The notes beneath the pieces were generated by a model. The model saw only the letters and a list, made by a program, of their open reading frames with translations. It ran no database searches and was not told the origin of the DNA. 64,000 nt of DNA from Onchocerca lupi (lineage: Eukaryota; Nematoda; Chromadorea; Rhabditida; Onchocercidae), in contig JAOVVO010000182.1 of assembly GCA_028564675.1 (NCBI GenBank), positions 59,403 through 123,402 of the forward strand, in the 5' to 3' direction. The position numbers and the translations under genes are program-made. This document shows positions 21,271-33,661 of the stretch, piece after piece. Numbering within the stretch: the first letter of the stretch is position 1; every line of letters begins with the position of its first letter.

Positions 21271-23349
21271 AACTTGAATATTAATCTCGACTTTATGATT
21301 ATTGGCTACATCTTCATATGTACACTTTAATTATTGTATCGTGTCTTGCTGGTGGATTCTTTTGTTCTAAATATTTTTTTAAAATGAAGTCTACCAACAA
21401 TCTAATCAATTAGCTAATTTATCAAATGCATACTTTTGCGATTTTTTTGCGGGATTCTGTAGAAATTTAGTTAGAGGATAAGCGTTGTATCCGTTTACTT
21501 AAATGGTTCTAATCAACCATATCTCTATCAAAAACTCACTGGATTGCTTTTTTGAATGCAAACGTAATAATGATTTTGTATTACTTAATACTCAAGATTA
21601 ATATTCTTTAAATTTACTTTAGAGCACTTTTTGATATCAGTCATATCTACATATTTATCTTGAAAGCTGCGCGTGAAGATTTCATTCCAGTATACTGTGG
21701 ATATATATAAGAAAGTATATAATGTTATAATTCGAAGGCCTTTACGAATATTTTAAATGAATTAACATTTTTTTTTTTTTTTTTTTTTTAGATTTGGGTA
21801 TTCTCGAATATTGCCATATCAGTAAGCTACAATATCATTATGCAGCAGTAATGAGTTAGGCGTAGATAGAACTAATTTTAAATTTAATTGGTAAAGAAAT
21901 CAAATATTTGATAAGAGGAATTGATTTAATATAATCCACAATTTGCTGTACCTTGTATAATAATATAATGTAGTATAATAGCATGATATAATAAGTGTAA
22001 TAAACATAATAATAATATAATATGGTATAATGGTATATCGAATTATTACAGAAGAAACATATTGCCGAATATTTTGATAGACCGCTTTGATCAATTTTAT
22101 CAACATATCTGTATGTAATTCTTTATAATTTTTTCCAAATATAGCTTTGTTCTTCTTAATACATTTTAAAATTGAGCTTTAAATTTATTACTAATGAATA
22201 TGAATTAATAATGAAATGCTGAGGGGAAGAGAGTCCTCTTTGATTTCTGGTTTTTGAATTTATTCCTAATTTCAACCATAAAAACAGGTAAATGCCAATT
22301 ATCTCAGTTATAGAAGCTTTAAGCTGCATTTCAGAATTGAAATAAAAGGATACTAAAAAGTTCTAGATGAAAGATTTGAAACCTCATGGAACTCAAGTTA
22401 TCGGATATGAGCAACCGCAAAGGTTGCTACATTTCCATTGTTTGCAATTCCAATGTGATGAGCTTACCGAGCTGAAGCAAAGAACTGAATTATTCACTTT
22501 TTGGCAATGTTTTGATATTATTTTCCGTTCTGAACTTTTGCTTAAAATTTACATGCTGGAAGTTTCAGAAAAAGAAATTTACATTTTGAGTAACTTTGTT
22601 GGGGAAAAAATTCTTAAAAACGGATTGATTTGTAATTTGGGATTCTAAATTGATTGGATTTGAGATCTTGCTGTTGTGAATCCACTAGGTCTACAATAGC
22701 TTTTATTGGATTTATGCGATATTATAAACAATGTCGCACTTTACAATAGTAAACAATAAATGAGAACAGATGGTAAATATAGAGGATACTGTCAGCAGTC
22801 CTTTGCTGAATTTTCGCTTGTGCTGTCGTTGAAATCGCTTTGATATTGGCTGGAACTGATTTGCCGCTGATTCTGACGTCGAAGGGACTGATCTCATTTA
22901 AGACGCCGATGTAGGAGGGACTCACATTGAGAAAGACTGCCCGATTTGAAGACAGTGATGTAGAAAAAACTATTCGCGATGTTGCTGCTGACACTGACGA
23001 TGTTGATCTTGCTGCCCCGAAAACTGTTTTTTTATGTACGGATCACCCTTGGGGTTGATATTGGCCAGAGATTCACACATTAGTCATACAAAAGATTGGG
23101 ATCAGGACAGGGACTAAAGGATAAAAGATTGGTAATGCTTAAAACATTTTAAACAAAACATACAAAGTTTAGTCCGTACAACATCCCGAAAATTAACATG
23201 ATTTACAACCTTTGAGACAATTCACACACAAGCAGTAATCCTGATAACATTCCAAACAACTGACATGATCATGAGCTTCATTAGCAAAGCCATTGTGCCG
23301 CAATATGGATGAATGACTTATATGTCTAAGGAATACTACAACTTTCTAC
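21271..23349. other. Intergenic, no recognised gene
   Basis: The 3' flank of sas-6 and AT-rich DNA with a T run at 21770-21790. A plus-strand ORF from ATG 22367 to 22648 (93 aa, Leu/Phe/Glu-rich) and overlapping minus-strand ORFs at 22712-22994 have no similarity I recognise. The segment 22790-23110 is somewhat GC-richer and may be an old element fragment. Confidence 0.5.
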
Positions 23350-24612
23350 TTTTGTCTTTGAAATAGCGAGGATAAAAAGAGAACCAATGGTTTCTTTATT
23401 TTAAATTTGACATTACGTACTATTACTTTTTTTTTTTTTTTTTGTTTATTAAGTCAGTGAGCTTTAAAAAAGAGCTCTCTTTCATTAGGCACTAACCGCA
23501 AGCACATTCTCATGCGCTAACAAAGCGTAGCCCGAAAATAGTATCAGGATCCTCCAGCCACGAAGAAGAGGATCTTGAGCACAAAAATCATTTCAAAGGA
23601 TGGGCAGCCACGGTTGGATGGTCCAGCTCGTGATATTGGGTTTTTCTTTTATTGCGTTATCATATCTCCTTTTCTTCGTTTATGTTCTCTCCATGAAAAT
23701 TGTCCCTTTGATATTATCGAATTGGTATTTTCGATATAATTGCTGCATTTGTGATTAACAAATTTATCATACTAAAGGCTTAATTACTCAAATTTGTGGT
23801 TCGTTTTACGAGTGAAACAAGAGGATTAAAGAAACCTGTGAGAACTGAAAGGCAGAATACACCCCTTCAATTTTGTCACGATCAGAAAAAAACAGCGACA
23901 ACCGTAAACAACACAGATCATCGTGAAATTTCAGTTTTCCTGACAAACCTGGAGTACTTGTGAAATTACAGAAAAGACATCTCTCGGGCATTGGTGTTGT
24001 CGCTTTTTCTTTCTGATAATGACAAAATTGTAAGGTTGAATTCTGTTCTTCAGTTCTCACAGTTTCTTCAATTTTATTGTTTCACTCACTTGGAACGAAC
24101 CTCAAACTTGGTTAATTAAACCTTTATTATGATTAATTTGGTAATCAACGGAAGGAGCACTATATCGACAAAAATTACATCAACAGTACAATTTCGATAA
24201 TCGAACGTACAACTTTCATGAAAAAATTATAATACGAGAAAAGGAGAGATAGGGATACGCAATAAAGAAAAATTGTTATACCACGAGCTTGACCATCCGA
24301 CCGAACTCATGGCTGCCCATTCTTTGAAATAATTTTTGTGCTCAAGACCCGCTTCTTCTTCGTGAATGGAGGATTCTGGTAACATTTTGGAAAGACATGA
24401 AAGATCCTTTGTTGTCTCAGGAGCATGCGCCTTTGTTAGTGCATGTGAATGTGCTTGTGGTTAGCTCATGATGAAAGAGAGCTTTTTTAAAGCTCGTTGA
24501 CTTGATAGACAAAAAGTGATTTTACAATCAACTACAGTTAATACGCAATTTCAAATTTAAAACAAAGGAATCACTGGTTTTCTTCTTTTACCCTCGTTAT
24601 TTCAGCGACAGG
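23350..24612. mobile_element. Long imperfect palindrome (foldback-type element), ~1.26 kb
   Basis: The two halves are reverse complements over almost the whole length, centred near 23940-23980. Matched pairs include AAATAGCGAGGATAAAA (23361) with the reverse complement around 24590; GAGCTTTAAAAAA (about 23460) with 24485-24500; GCAAGCACATTCTCATGCG (about 23500) with 24440-24460; GATGGGCAGCCA (about 23599) with TGGCTGCCCATTC (about 24311); and GTGAGAACTGAA (23838) with TTCAGTTCTCAC (24049-24060). Arms are roughly 80% identical with small indels, so this is an aged foldback element or inverted pair. No transposase ORF is present. A related single arm lies at 63150-63615. Confidence 0.85.
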
Positions 24613-25630
24613 TGTTGTTAAATGATGTGAAGCTTAGACTTTAGTAAAGGAAATGATGCAAAGATATGAAGTTAAAGACAGTTTGATTAACCATTTAGAC
24701 CAACCTTGTCAATGCAATTTTCTGAATTGTAGTTACTTTACTGATAGTAATCTGAAAAAAAAAAAAAAAGAAACGAAAGAAAAAAAATAGAATTGAATGT
24801 TTTGAACAACAATATTTTCGCAGATCCAATATTAGAAGAAAAAAAAAGAGTCAATCTATACGACATTCCTTTAAAGCACTATTTAAATCCTGAAAATTTG
24901 ATAAATTACTGATAATTGCATCTGGAATGGTAAAATCGCCAATCCACATGTTTTCCGATATTGTTCTATTAAACTATTATATCATGTATTGTTACAAAGA
25001 TACTTGACTTCAGAACAGTTTAATTCACCAATTTTTATGAAACAAATAAAAACATTCTTCTACATAAGTAAAGTTTAAAATTATTTGAAATCTGTGTCTT
25101 AAACATATGTGTTAATAACACAATATTCTTTTTGGTGTTCTCAATTAACATGGATGGTACATCATATCATATCAGATCATATCATTCCAAACATTTAGAT
25201 TTTAAAATTTATATATTAGTCATTATCCCAGTTTCTGTCACTGGTCATTTACTTTTTTTTTGCTTCGCAAATTATAAAATTGCATTATATGATATAAAGG
25301 AACTGATGAGTAATAAAATCATTTTCAATCTTTGAGCCATTTTAGTTCAATTATATTCTACTTATGTACATTATCTAATACTGATCCTCTCCAATGTATC
25401 ATAATTGCTTTATTCTATTTAAGACTATATCCTATTTATATACATTATATAACAATGATTCATTCTAATGTACTGTAATTGTGAAAATATCAAATACTCG
25501 CATCAGACTATATACAATATGATTAGAATTTTATTTTCCATATTTAAAAATTTTTCCAAAAAAAATTCTGTGTTTTTGGAACAAATCTTAAAGTTAGTCT
25601 TTGATATCTAAATATATCAATTAAATCTCT

Positions 25631-25677
<47 letters not shown>

Positions 25678-25684
25678 TTTAAAA
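24613..25684. other. Intergenic, with a 44-nt poly(T) tract
   Basis: AT-rich DNA with no gene. A run of about 44 T lies at 25633-25676, the longest homopolymer in the window, directly ahead of the small ORF at 25685. Short CATATCA-type repeats lie near 25160-25190. Confidence 0.65.
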
Positions 25685-25840
25685 ATGAGCAATAATTTTG
25701 ATCAGGTACCGAAAAAAATAGTTGTTATAGCTGTAGAAGTTGTAATTATAATTTCGATAGTTTCATTAGTAATACTATTCACACATACTCCTACAAGCGA
25801 AACACACAGGAACGAAATACACAGACTAAAATATGTTTGA
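25685..25840 (+). CDS. Possible 51-aa single-pass membrane peptide
   Basis: ATG at 25685 begins 51 codons ending in TGA at 25838-25840. Residues 1-11 are polar (MSNNFDQVPKK), about 12-32 form one strong membrane segment (IVVIAVEVVIIISIVSLVILF), and the tail is polar and basic (THTPTSETHRNEIHRL). This clean N-out/N-in single-pass layout, and a base composition less AT-extreme than its flanks, suggest a real micro-ORF. No splice acceptor or AATAAA signal is obvious, and the ORF sits just after a 44-T tract. Function unknown; it may equally be an exon of an unseen gene or chance. Confidence 0.25.
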   Translation: MSNNFDQVPKKIVVIAVEVVIIISIVSLVILFTHTPTSETHRNEIHRLKYV

Positions 25841-27560
25841 ATTTTATTTTTCTTCCAAAGCAATATGCATTTTCTAAGTTTATTGTAATCTTACTAAATT
25901 TTCTTCAAAAAGGGAAAAAATACTCTTTTTCTTAGTCTTCTAATAATTAATAAGAAACTTTGAATTCCATTTTTGAAAAGCTTGCGCAAATCTAAGAAAA
26001 TCATTATTATCATATATTTACTGCCTAATAATTACATGATTTAAATTATTAAATATTCTGCCTTAGCTAGGTAAATTTGAAAAAAAACTTATGATTGATT
26101 ATATTCATCACTAAGAAATATAATAATTATACCTTACAACTATTTCACTATTCTACCTGATATTCTTGGCCTTTGAATATCTGCTGATGTTTAATTCTAA
26201 AAAAGAAAAAAAAATGAAATAATTCGAAATTAAATGGTAAATATATTATAAATTAAAGCTTATATTCTTTCCATTTAATGAAATCATAAGTTTTCGTAGC
26301 ATACTGATTTGGACGTCATTCAAATAATCTAAAAAAAAAGAATGTTAAAATTGATAGTCTAATATTTTTTGTTTACATAAAAAAATCATTAAAATCCGAT
26401 TTATAAGATATGTGAAAGCGTTCATATCATATTTAATTAAATTTGTTGCAAATTTTACTTGGAAATATATAATTCCTTGCTATTGTATCATCTCATTGAA
26501 ATAATATCTTTGCAACATTTTTGGTTCATTTTTATCATTAATATCAAATTTCAATTTTATATCGTTTTTTAAAATTATTTGATTAAATTTATTATAAATT
26601 CTATTCAATGATACATAATCTTTTGATATCATTATCTTCTTAAAGAAATACCTTCGTAAATTTTTATAATTGATATCAAATTTTATACAACTATATACCA
26701 ATATTTTATGCGATTAATAGTTGGCAGTAAACGATGTAACAAAATTAAAAATCTAACAACAATAACTATTTTGGTTCACCAAATAAGTTTGGTTATGCTT
26801 CTTATAACATTTCCATCATAAATGTATCACCGTTTAAATACTTCAAATGAAAATTAAAAGTGAAAAAAATGGAGAAAAAAGGTAAACAATAAATTTTGAG
26901 AAAAAAAATCACCCATCAAATAGGGAATAAAACGAAATGCAAATGTTTACTACTGTATGATTTATTGAATTATTATTTCACTTTTTTTTTCATCTTATAT
27001 CCTTTCTGCTTGCAAAATGTTTATAAATTTTCAGCTTATGTTCCATTCCGCTTTTAAAATGTTTACATAAAAGCCAGATTATAACCAAATTCACAAAATA
27101 TTGGATGCAATTTTTTAAACAAATATAAAATCAACGACAAAAACAATTTTCATCATTTTTCATTTTTGCTGTCTTATTTTAATATAAAATTTCTTTTTTT
27201 TCCATATTCCATTATTTAACAGTGATTTATTTGTTGTTGATTGTTGATACCTATCAAATATTCAGAAATTATGGAGTATTTTCATATAACTCATTAGATT
27301 TCCGGTCCAATTTCATGTAAAAAGAAGAAAAAAAGAACATTATTTGAAATTAATCATATTACTTTACCTTAATTATTCGATTCAACTGATTGCTTTATGA
27401 AATTTTTGATATTAATGAAAATTTATTTTTTATGTTTAAGAATTAATATATAAATATTGTTAAATGTTTCATTCAAAATTACATGAAATTATTTCCTTTT
27501 TCTCATTTTCTGAAATCTTTTCTAATAAATTTCTAGTATTGCTGTTTAATATAATTTCGG
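25841..27560. other. Intergenic, nothing recognised
   Basis: Very AT-rich DNA with no sustained ORF beyond random length and no repeat structure that I could make out. Confidence 0.6.
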
Positions 27561-27735
27561 AATTTATAATTTCCCCCCCTTCCCGCAGTTAAACATTCCA
27601 GCAAAAAGCGATTGAACAGGTAAACGAAGAAATCGTTCGGTAATTGAAGGATGGACGGATGATAAAATGATGGTAATACCGGGGAGCGACTGTTCACTAT
27701 TATTATTATTGTTATTGCAGTGAAAAGTTAAGGGC

Positions 27736-27900
27736 TGTTTAGAGGGAGAGAGAGGAATAGAGAGATGGGAAGGAGATGAAGAAATAAGGAGGAATAGAAG
27801 CATTAGTAATCTCCTTATAATATTTTAATCTTTTCCCTCCTCTTCTCTCTATCTTTTTTCCTTTGTTTTTCTCTCTGCTCTCCTTTATTTATAGGAAAAA
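27736..27900 (+). promoter_or_regulatory. Purine tract then pyrimidine tract before the GABA-T start
   Basis: A purine-only-like tract (27736-27797, GAGGGAGAGAGAGG then AAGGAGATGAAGAAATAAGG) is followed after about 30 bp by a pyrimidine tract (27830-27890, TTTTCCCTCCTCTTCTCTC). The pyrimidine tract ends at TTATAG, 6 nt before the ATG at 27901, so its last part likely serves as the trans-splice acceptor. The pair can fold into an imperfect stem or a triplex-type structure. A promoter role is inferred from position only. Confidence 0.4.
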
Positions 27901-30900
27901 ATGAAAACACTTCTTCGTTCATCAATATCTTCTGTTGGTAAGCATTTCACTTTATTTTCGAGAAGGAGTTCAACCATAATAATCAAAGATCAAAACATTA
28001 CTTAATATGAAACAGCTGATCTTTTTCCCTTCTATCATCCTTCCTCTCCCTCTTCTTCTCCCTCTTTCCAATGAATTTTTCATCTCGTTGGTGATAATAA
28101 TTTAATTTGCTAAATTTTTGTTTTTAACGATTTAATGAAACTATAATTGTTAACAGAATAGATTGTGTTTAAAGATTTGAAAAAAAAAAAAAAAACTTTT
28201 AAAATTCTACCTTTTTTTTCATCAATATTTCAGATTATTGAATCAAACTATAAATTTTAATTTGAACATGAATTTAATCAATTTAATTATTATCGTCTTA
28301 GTATTTGTTAAGATTAAATTATAGTTTTGCAGTACTTTATCGAAATTTTGCAAAATACAGGTAACAGCACTTAATTTTAGCTAAATGGGTACGCCATACG
28401 CAAACAGCTACGACAGTATTAGGCGAACCATTACAACCCAGCATGTGTGGTACCTTTCCAGGTCCAAAATCAAAACAAATGAAGGTGGAAATGGATTTAC
28501 ATCATGTTAGTTGTTAAATTTATTCTTATTCTTTTTTTTCCTTCTTTTTTTCACTTTCTCTTAATTAGCAAATAAAATTAATAGTACTAATCTTTGAGCA
28601 AGTTGTAATTCGTTTTGTGATTCGCTCCGAAAATAAATGAATAATTCACTTACTATAATTCACTCCGAAAGTGAAAGAATATTATTCACTCAGAATTGTT
28701 GATGATTAAGATGGATTAAATAAGAGCTCTTGCTAATCTGTTTGATAGATTAAAAAATAGATGATTCAATTTAAAATGAACCTTTATGATTTGTGGAAGA
28801 TTAATTAATCATCTTTATTAAATGTGAGATAGAATTAGTGCTCATCGAATCTTTAGAAGAGGTGAAGTTTATTAATACTTCCTCTTGACTTTTTCATGTA
28901 GTCTTATTTTTCGCTTTCATTATATATGTATAAAGTTGTATAAATTTATTGGATCACTAGTTTTTCAAAAAGTTTCATTGTTAAAAAATTGTCGATCTTT
29001 TTGACATTATTATCAAAATCTTTTATTTCTTAAATATCTATTTATGTTTCGGTTGCATGTTCCTTTTTGTTTTTTTTTAGCATTTCTATTACTTTTAACT
29101 GATTATTGAAATTCATTAATGAAAATGCACGACGATTCGCTATTTTAGCAAGCAGCTTCGGTGAAAGTCTTCATTAATTACGAGAAGTCAAAGGGAAATT
29201 ATTTCATTGATGCAGATGGAAATGTTCTTCTTGATGTGTATATGCAAATTTCTTCATTACCGCTAGGTTATTTTTTCAGTTTCTCTTTTTTTTTTTTTAA
29301 CTGTTTTTCATTTTCGAAATCATATAAGATTTAGATTTTGTTGATTGTTTCATCACAAATGCATCATTTTTCAGGATACAATCATCCGGACTTGATCAAA
29401 GCTGTTTCAGATCCCCGCTTTATGGTACGTTACCTACATTCTTTGTAATTATTTAGAAATTTTCACTTTTCTCATTTAAATAGCATTTCTCAGACTTTGA
29501 AAAGTCATAAATTGATTTGCTTAGCAATTTTGTCTTCGAAGTTGACGAGTTTACATAGACAAAATAAAGCAAAAAAAGTGAATTTCAGGCAACAGCAGTA
29601 AGCAGACCAGCACTGGGATCTTTTCCACCTACTTTTTTCACAAATGCTATAAAAAATTCGCTGAGTTCGGTAAGCGATTCCTTTCATATCTGTGATTTCA
29701 TTGGTTAAAATGATTCCGAAAAGCCGGATAATATCCGCTATTTTAGAAGACCAGGAAAAAGTATTTGGGTAATCATAAAGACTTATTTATTGCATATTAA
29801 AAAACGCTTAACTGTTGCATTCTAGGGTCACTTTATGTATTTGAAAGCATCATTTACTGTACATTAATTGATTTTAATGTTAAATAATTAGCCATGAAGT
29901 TAGGTTATTTGCACAAGCTTCTTTCCCTTTCCAAAAATATTAGCTCAGTGTGCTTGGAATTTTTGTAGGTACTTTTGTATGAAATAATTTATTTAAAGAA
30001 GCATCTATTTTAGAATTTCAAGCAGTTTTTCACAAACTGTTTTTTCGTATGATAATTTCATATATCAGATAGCACCGAAAGGATGTACTGGAGTGCAAAA
30101 TGCATTATGCGGATCATCATCCAACGAGAATGCAATCAAAGCAGCATTTATGTGGTATCAGGCACAGAAACGTGGTGGTTCTCCACCAACTAAAGAAGAA
30201 TTGGATTCATGCATGAGGCACGAATTACCTGGAACACCAAATTTATCTGTCTTATCATTCAATGGATCATTCCATGGTCGCACACTAAGTAAATTTTCAT
30301 TTTTTCTGAAGATACTGATGAAGATTAAGAAGTTTGCAGTTTGAAATATCTAGTCCCTGTTTGGGAATAACCTTTTCTCTCTCTATCATCCTAGTTCTAC
30401 GCTTTCAGACTCTTTCAAATTGACCCTCTAAATAAGGTTTTAATTTCTAAAAAAAAGTAATAGAATCTAGGAGCGAGACGTATCATAAAGTGTGAAAGTG
30501 ATAAAAAGAGAATGAAGAAGCAAGTTTTAAGATTAAAATACTGGCTTCTGAAAGTGAACAAACCAGTTAGTATCGAAATTTTTCCTTGTAATCTAGTTTT
30601 CTTGTTTTTCGTTTGTTTTTTCAGCTGCGCTGTCAATAACTCATTCCAAAGCAGTTCACAAGGTGGATTTGCCAGCTTTCCGGTGGCCTGTTGCTGAATT
30701 CCCACGTTATAAATATCCGCTTGAAAAGAATGTTCCTTACAATGAGCAACAGGATCAAGAATGTCTTGCGAATGTTAGTTTTACTGCTCAGAAGATATAG
30801 TTTAAAAGAAGTCATGTCTGGTATGCATATACCATACAATACTTCTGCATTTTTGCAGTACATAAATGGTTAGTGTCACTAAGCCAGACATAGTATGTAC

Positions 30901-33661
30901 CAGCAATATCAAAAGTCATAATGTCTTTTAAAGAAGTCAGATCTTTTAACATAATCATAATTGCGATAGAAATCAATTACTTGATAAAATTAGGATGATA
31001 TAATCATGGGTATGTAAATGTTCCATTATTTGCTTTTCAGATTTTCGCTAAAAAATAATAAAATAATGATGCAAATTAAATATTTCTTGCAGGTAGAACA
31101 ACTGATTAAAAAATGGAAGGAAATGAAGCATGATGTAGCTGCTGTGATTGTCGAACCAATTCAAGGCGAAGGTGGAGATAATCATGGTTCTCCGGACTTT
31201 TTTCAAGGTCTTCGCGATATAACGGCAAAGTATGGCGTTGTTTTTATTGTTGATGAGGTATCTCATTTCATAAACTTCTATTATATATTTTAAAATAATA
31301 TGCAATAGCAAAATTAAGCGACACAGAAGATTATTTTGACAAAGAAGATCAGAGTTTGATCCTGCCACTGTTAAATCGCTGACAGTAACTGTTTTATCTT
31401 GGCGATAGATTAGAAACTGCACTTGTAGAAAATAGTATTAAAAGTTTACATTACTTTAACTAATTCAATTATTCTTTGTATATTTCTTAAAGAAGATTAC
31501 AAAAACAGGAAAAAAAGATCAAAGGAGAGGTAAGATAATGTTCTTAAGGTTCAAACTGGTGGAGGCGGGACAGGAACCTTTTGGGCACATGATTCTTGGA
31601 ACTTGAGCAGTTCACCAGATATTGTGGTTTTCGCGAAAAAGTTAATGGTTTCTGGTTATTTTTATGCGGATCATCTTCAGATGAAAGAAGTGGGTCTTAT
31701 TTTCCTTACTTGTTCCATTCTTTGCTAAATATTTGCTATCGAGGATGTTTAAAACTTCTTCCGAATTTTCCTTATCTCATGATTTATAAAACTTTTAGTG
31801 AAGTCATCGAGTTTAATTCTATTTAATCCCAAACTTAGTCATCGTTTAATTTTGTTTGTTTAACTTGACTACTGATTTGGTATGTGTCGTGAAGTTGTTG
31901 ATTAGTCGATTGATTACCAGTTGGATTTGAGTAACAGTTGAGTTAAAAGGAGAAGAGAATAGCGGGTTGATTTAGTTGGACCGAACAGCAGGTTAAATTA
32001 GTTGAAGCGAATAAGGTTGATTTAGTTGAAGGGATTATCAATGGGCAATTAATGTACGTTGTGTGGACGAATACTTTAATTATATTTATTCTGTTGAAAA
32101 AGTGATGAAAGTTCAATTCAATCAGGTTTATAAACATTAGCAAGTGGGAGTGGATTCAAGTATTACAGATGGTCTCTATGGGGGAAAATCAAGAAGCAAA
32201 TATAAACAAAAATATAAATTTAATACAGTTAGCGGTTGATATTAAAGGGAATTACGATATGATAAGATACTGGATGTAAACATAGATGAACGAAAGGCAC
32301 AGAGTTAAATATTGATAAATAAGGTTAGCTGTCGATATTAAAGGGATTTGCGGTATGATGAAATACTAGATGTAAACATTGATAAACGAAAGGCACAGAG
32401 GTGAATATAGATAAAAGTAAAAGTAAATATGGGAAATGTATCTAATTGTTTATTACAGAGCAAGGTATTAGTTGTTTGATTAGTTTTACAATTTAAATGA
32501 GAAATGTATCTAATTATTCGTTTGAAATTTTGTTGGGATTTCGCGATATAAAAATTCGCGACAGTATGTTCGAAACTATAGATTTCATCATTTAAAGAAC
32601 ATTTCCAATTCTTCAGGATTTCCCATTGTCTTATCCATTCAAGATTTCAAATATATTTATTCAATTTAAGCAGCTTTCAGCCTTATAGAATTTACAATAC
32701 ATGGTTAGGTGATCCAACAAAGGTAATTCTGCTGGAAAAAGCATTACAAGTCATAGAAAGAGATAACTTATTGGAACAGACGCGAAGAGTTGGTAAAGCG
32801 TTGCAAAGTAGATTACGACAAATCGAAGTAATTATTTTAAATATTTAGAGCAATACTGATGATTAGTGGGGTTATATTGCTAGTGAGTCAATAAAGGATG
32901 CGGATGGTAATGGAATTTATGGCAAATGGAAGTTTTTATGAAATTTATTGGTTTTCTTGATGATGATGTCTTCAAAAAGTTATCTTTTAATTATATCATT
33001 TACTTCAAAAAGAGAAGTATTGGAATAGGAAAGGGAATTGTCAAAGTAATTGATTTTCATGAATACCAATAAATGACCATTTGAATTTCAGAGCGTCAAC
33101 AATTCGAAGATGCGAAATGTAAGAGGTCTTGGAACATTTTGTGCATTCGATATGCCTGACACTGCTACTCGAGATAAATTTTTAGAAATAGCTGGGAACA
33201 ATGGTACATACATTTGTTTGAAGTCTTACGTTTCTTGTTTGTTTTATAGATTTTTTCATTGATTGAATCTCTTATTTTCTGAAAAATTTACTGACATAAT
33301 ACAATATTTCGAATTCACATGCATTATGCAGTTAGTGAGGTTCCTCTCAAGTGATTTTATAATGTATATGTAACGCTTATTAAAGAACTTTCTTTGTATT
33401 GTCTTTATATCAATGTTTCTGTGTTACTTCAATTATTAGCTAAGATAAAATGCGATGCTGCAGCGAAAAATATAAATTAAAGCTGGAATGACTCAAAAAA
33501 TCTTTCTGTTCTGAAATTTGATGCAGTATGTATTATTTTCAGGCTTGTTTATTGGAGGTTGTGGAAAAGTCACAGTTCGTTTTAGACCAGCGCTTATTTT
33601 CGATGATAAACACCTAGAAATAGCACTGGACATCATCACTAAATCATTATCGGAATTGTGA
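27901..33661 (+). CDS. gta-1: 4-aminobutyrate aminotransferase (GABA-T), mitochondrial, 12 exons
   Basis: Exons: 27901-27937, 28381-28505, 29149-29266, 29375-29424, 29589-29669, 30069-30288, 30625-30773, 31093-31257, 31549-31689, 32681-32827, 33092-33203, 33543-33661; about 487 aa (human 500). PLP enzyme converting GABA and 2-oxoglutarate to succinic semialdehyde and glutamate in mitochondria. The N-terminus [12 protein letters not shown] is basic and Ser-rich, like a mitochondrial presequence. Seen motifs: [67 protein letters not shown] (Asp binding the pyridine nitrogen), FAKKLMVSG with the second Lys (about 346) as the PLP lysine, [18 protein letters not shown] and [12 protein letters not shown]. 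The [2Fe-2S] site CxxC of mammalian enzymes reads CGSS here (Cys151, Ser154), so the second ligand is lost. Exon 9 uses a CTTAAG acceptor. All junctions keep phase. Confidence 0.95.
31956..32036 (+). repeat. Short GGTTGATTTAGTTGAA-type repeats in GABA-T intron 9
   Basis: Three imperfect copies of a ~25-30 bp unit: GGTTGATTTAGTTGG, GGTTAAATTAGTTGAAGCG and GGTTGATTTAGTTGAAGGG. They are non-coding and lie just upstream of the larger tandem repeat in the same intron. Confidence 0.6.
32228..32418 (+). repeat. 96-bp tandem duplication in GABA-T intron 9
   Basis: Two copies (32228-32323 and 32324-32418) begin GTTAGC.GT.GATATTAAAG and end CGAAAGGCACAGAG then T/GTGAATAT.GATAAA. They are roughly 85-90% identical by eye, so the duplication is older than the one in sas-6. 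They help make this intron (31690-32680) the longest of the gene. Confidence 0.8.

Noticed and set aside
22367..22648. 93-aa ORF with ATG
   Set aside because: No recognised motif, no acceptor or polyadenylation context; likely chance.
23806..24060. 84-aa minus-strand ORF in the palindrome centre
   Set aside because: It lies in the hairpin core and has no retroelement motifs such as protease, reverse transcriptase or integrase.
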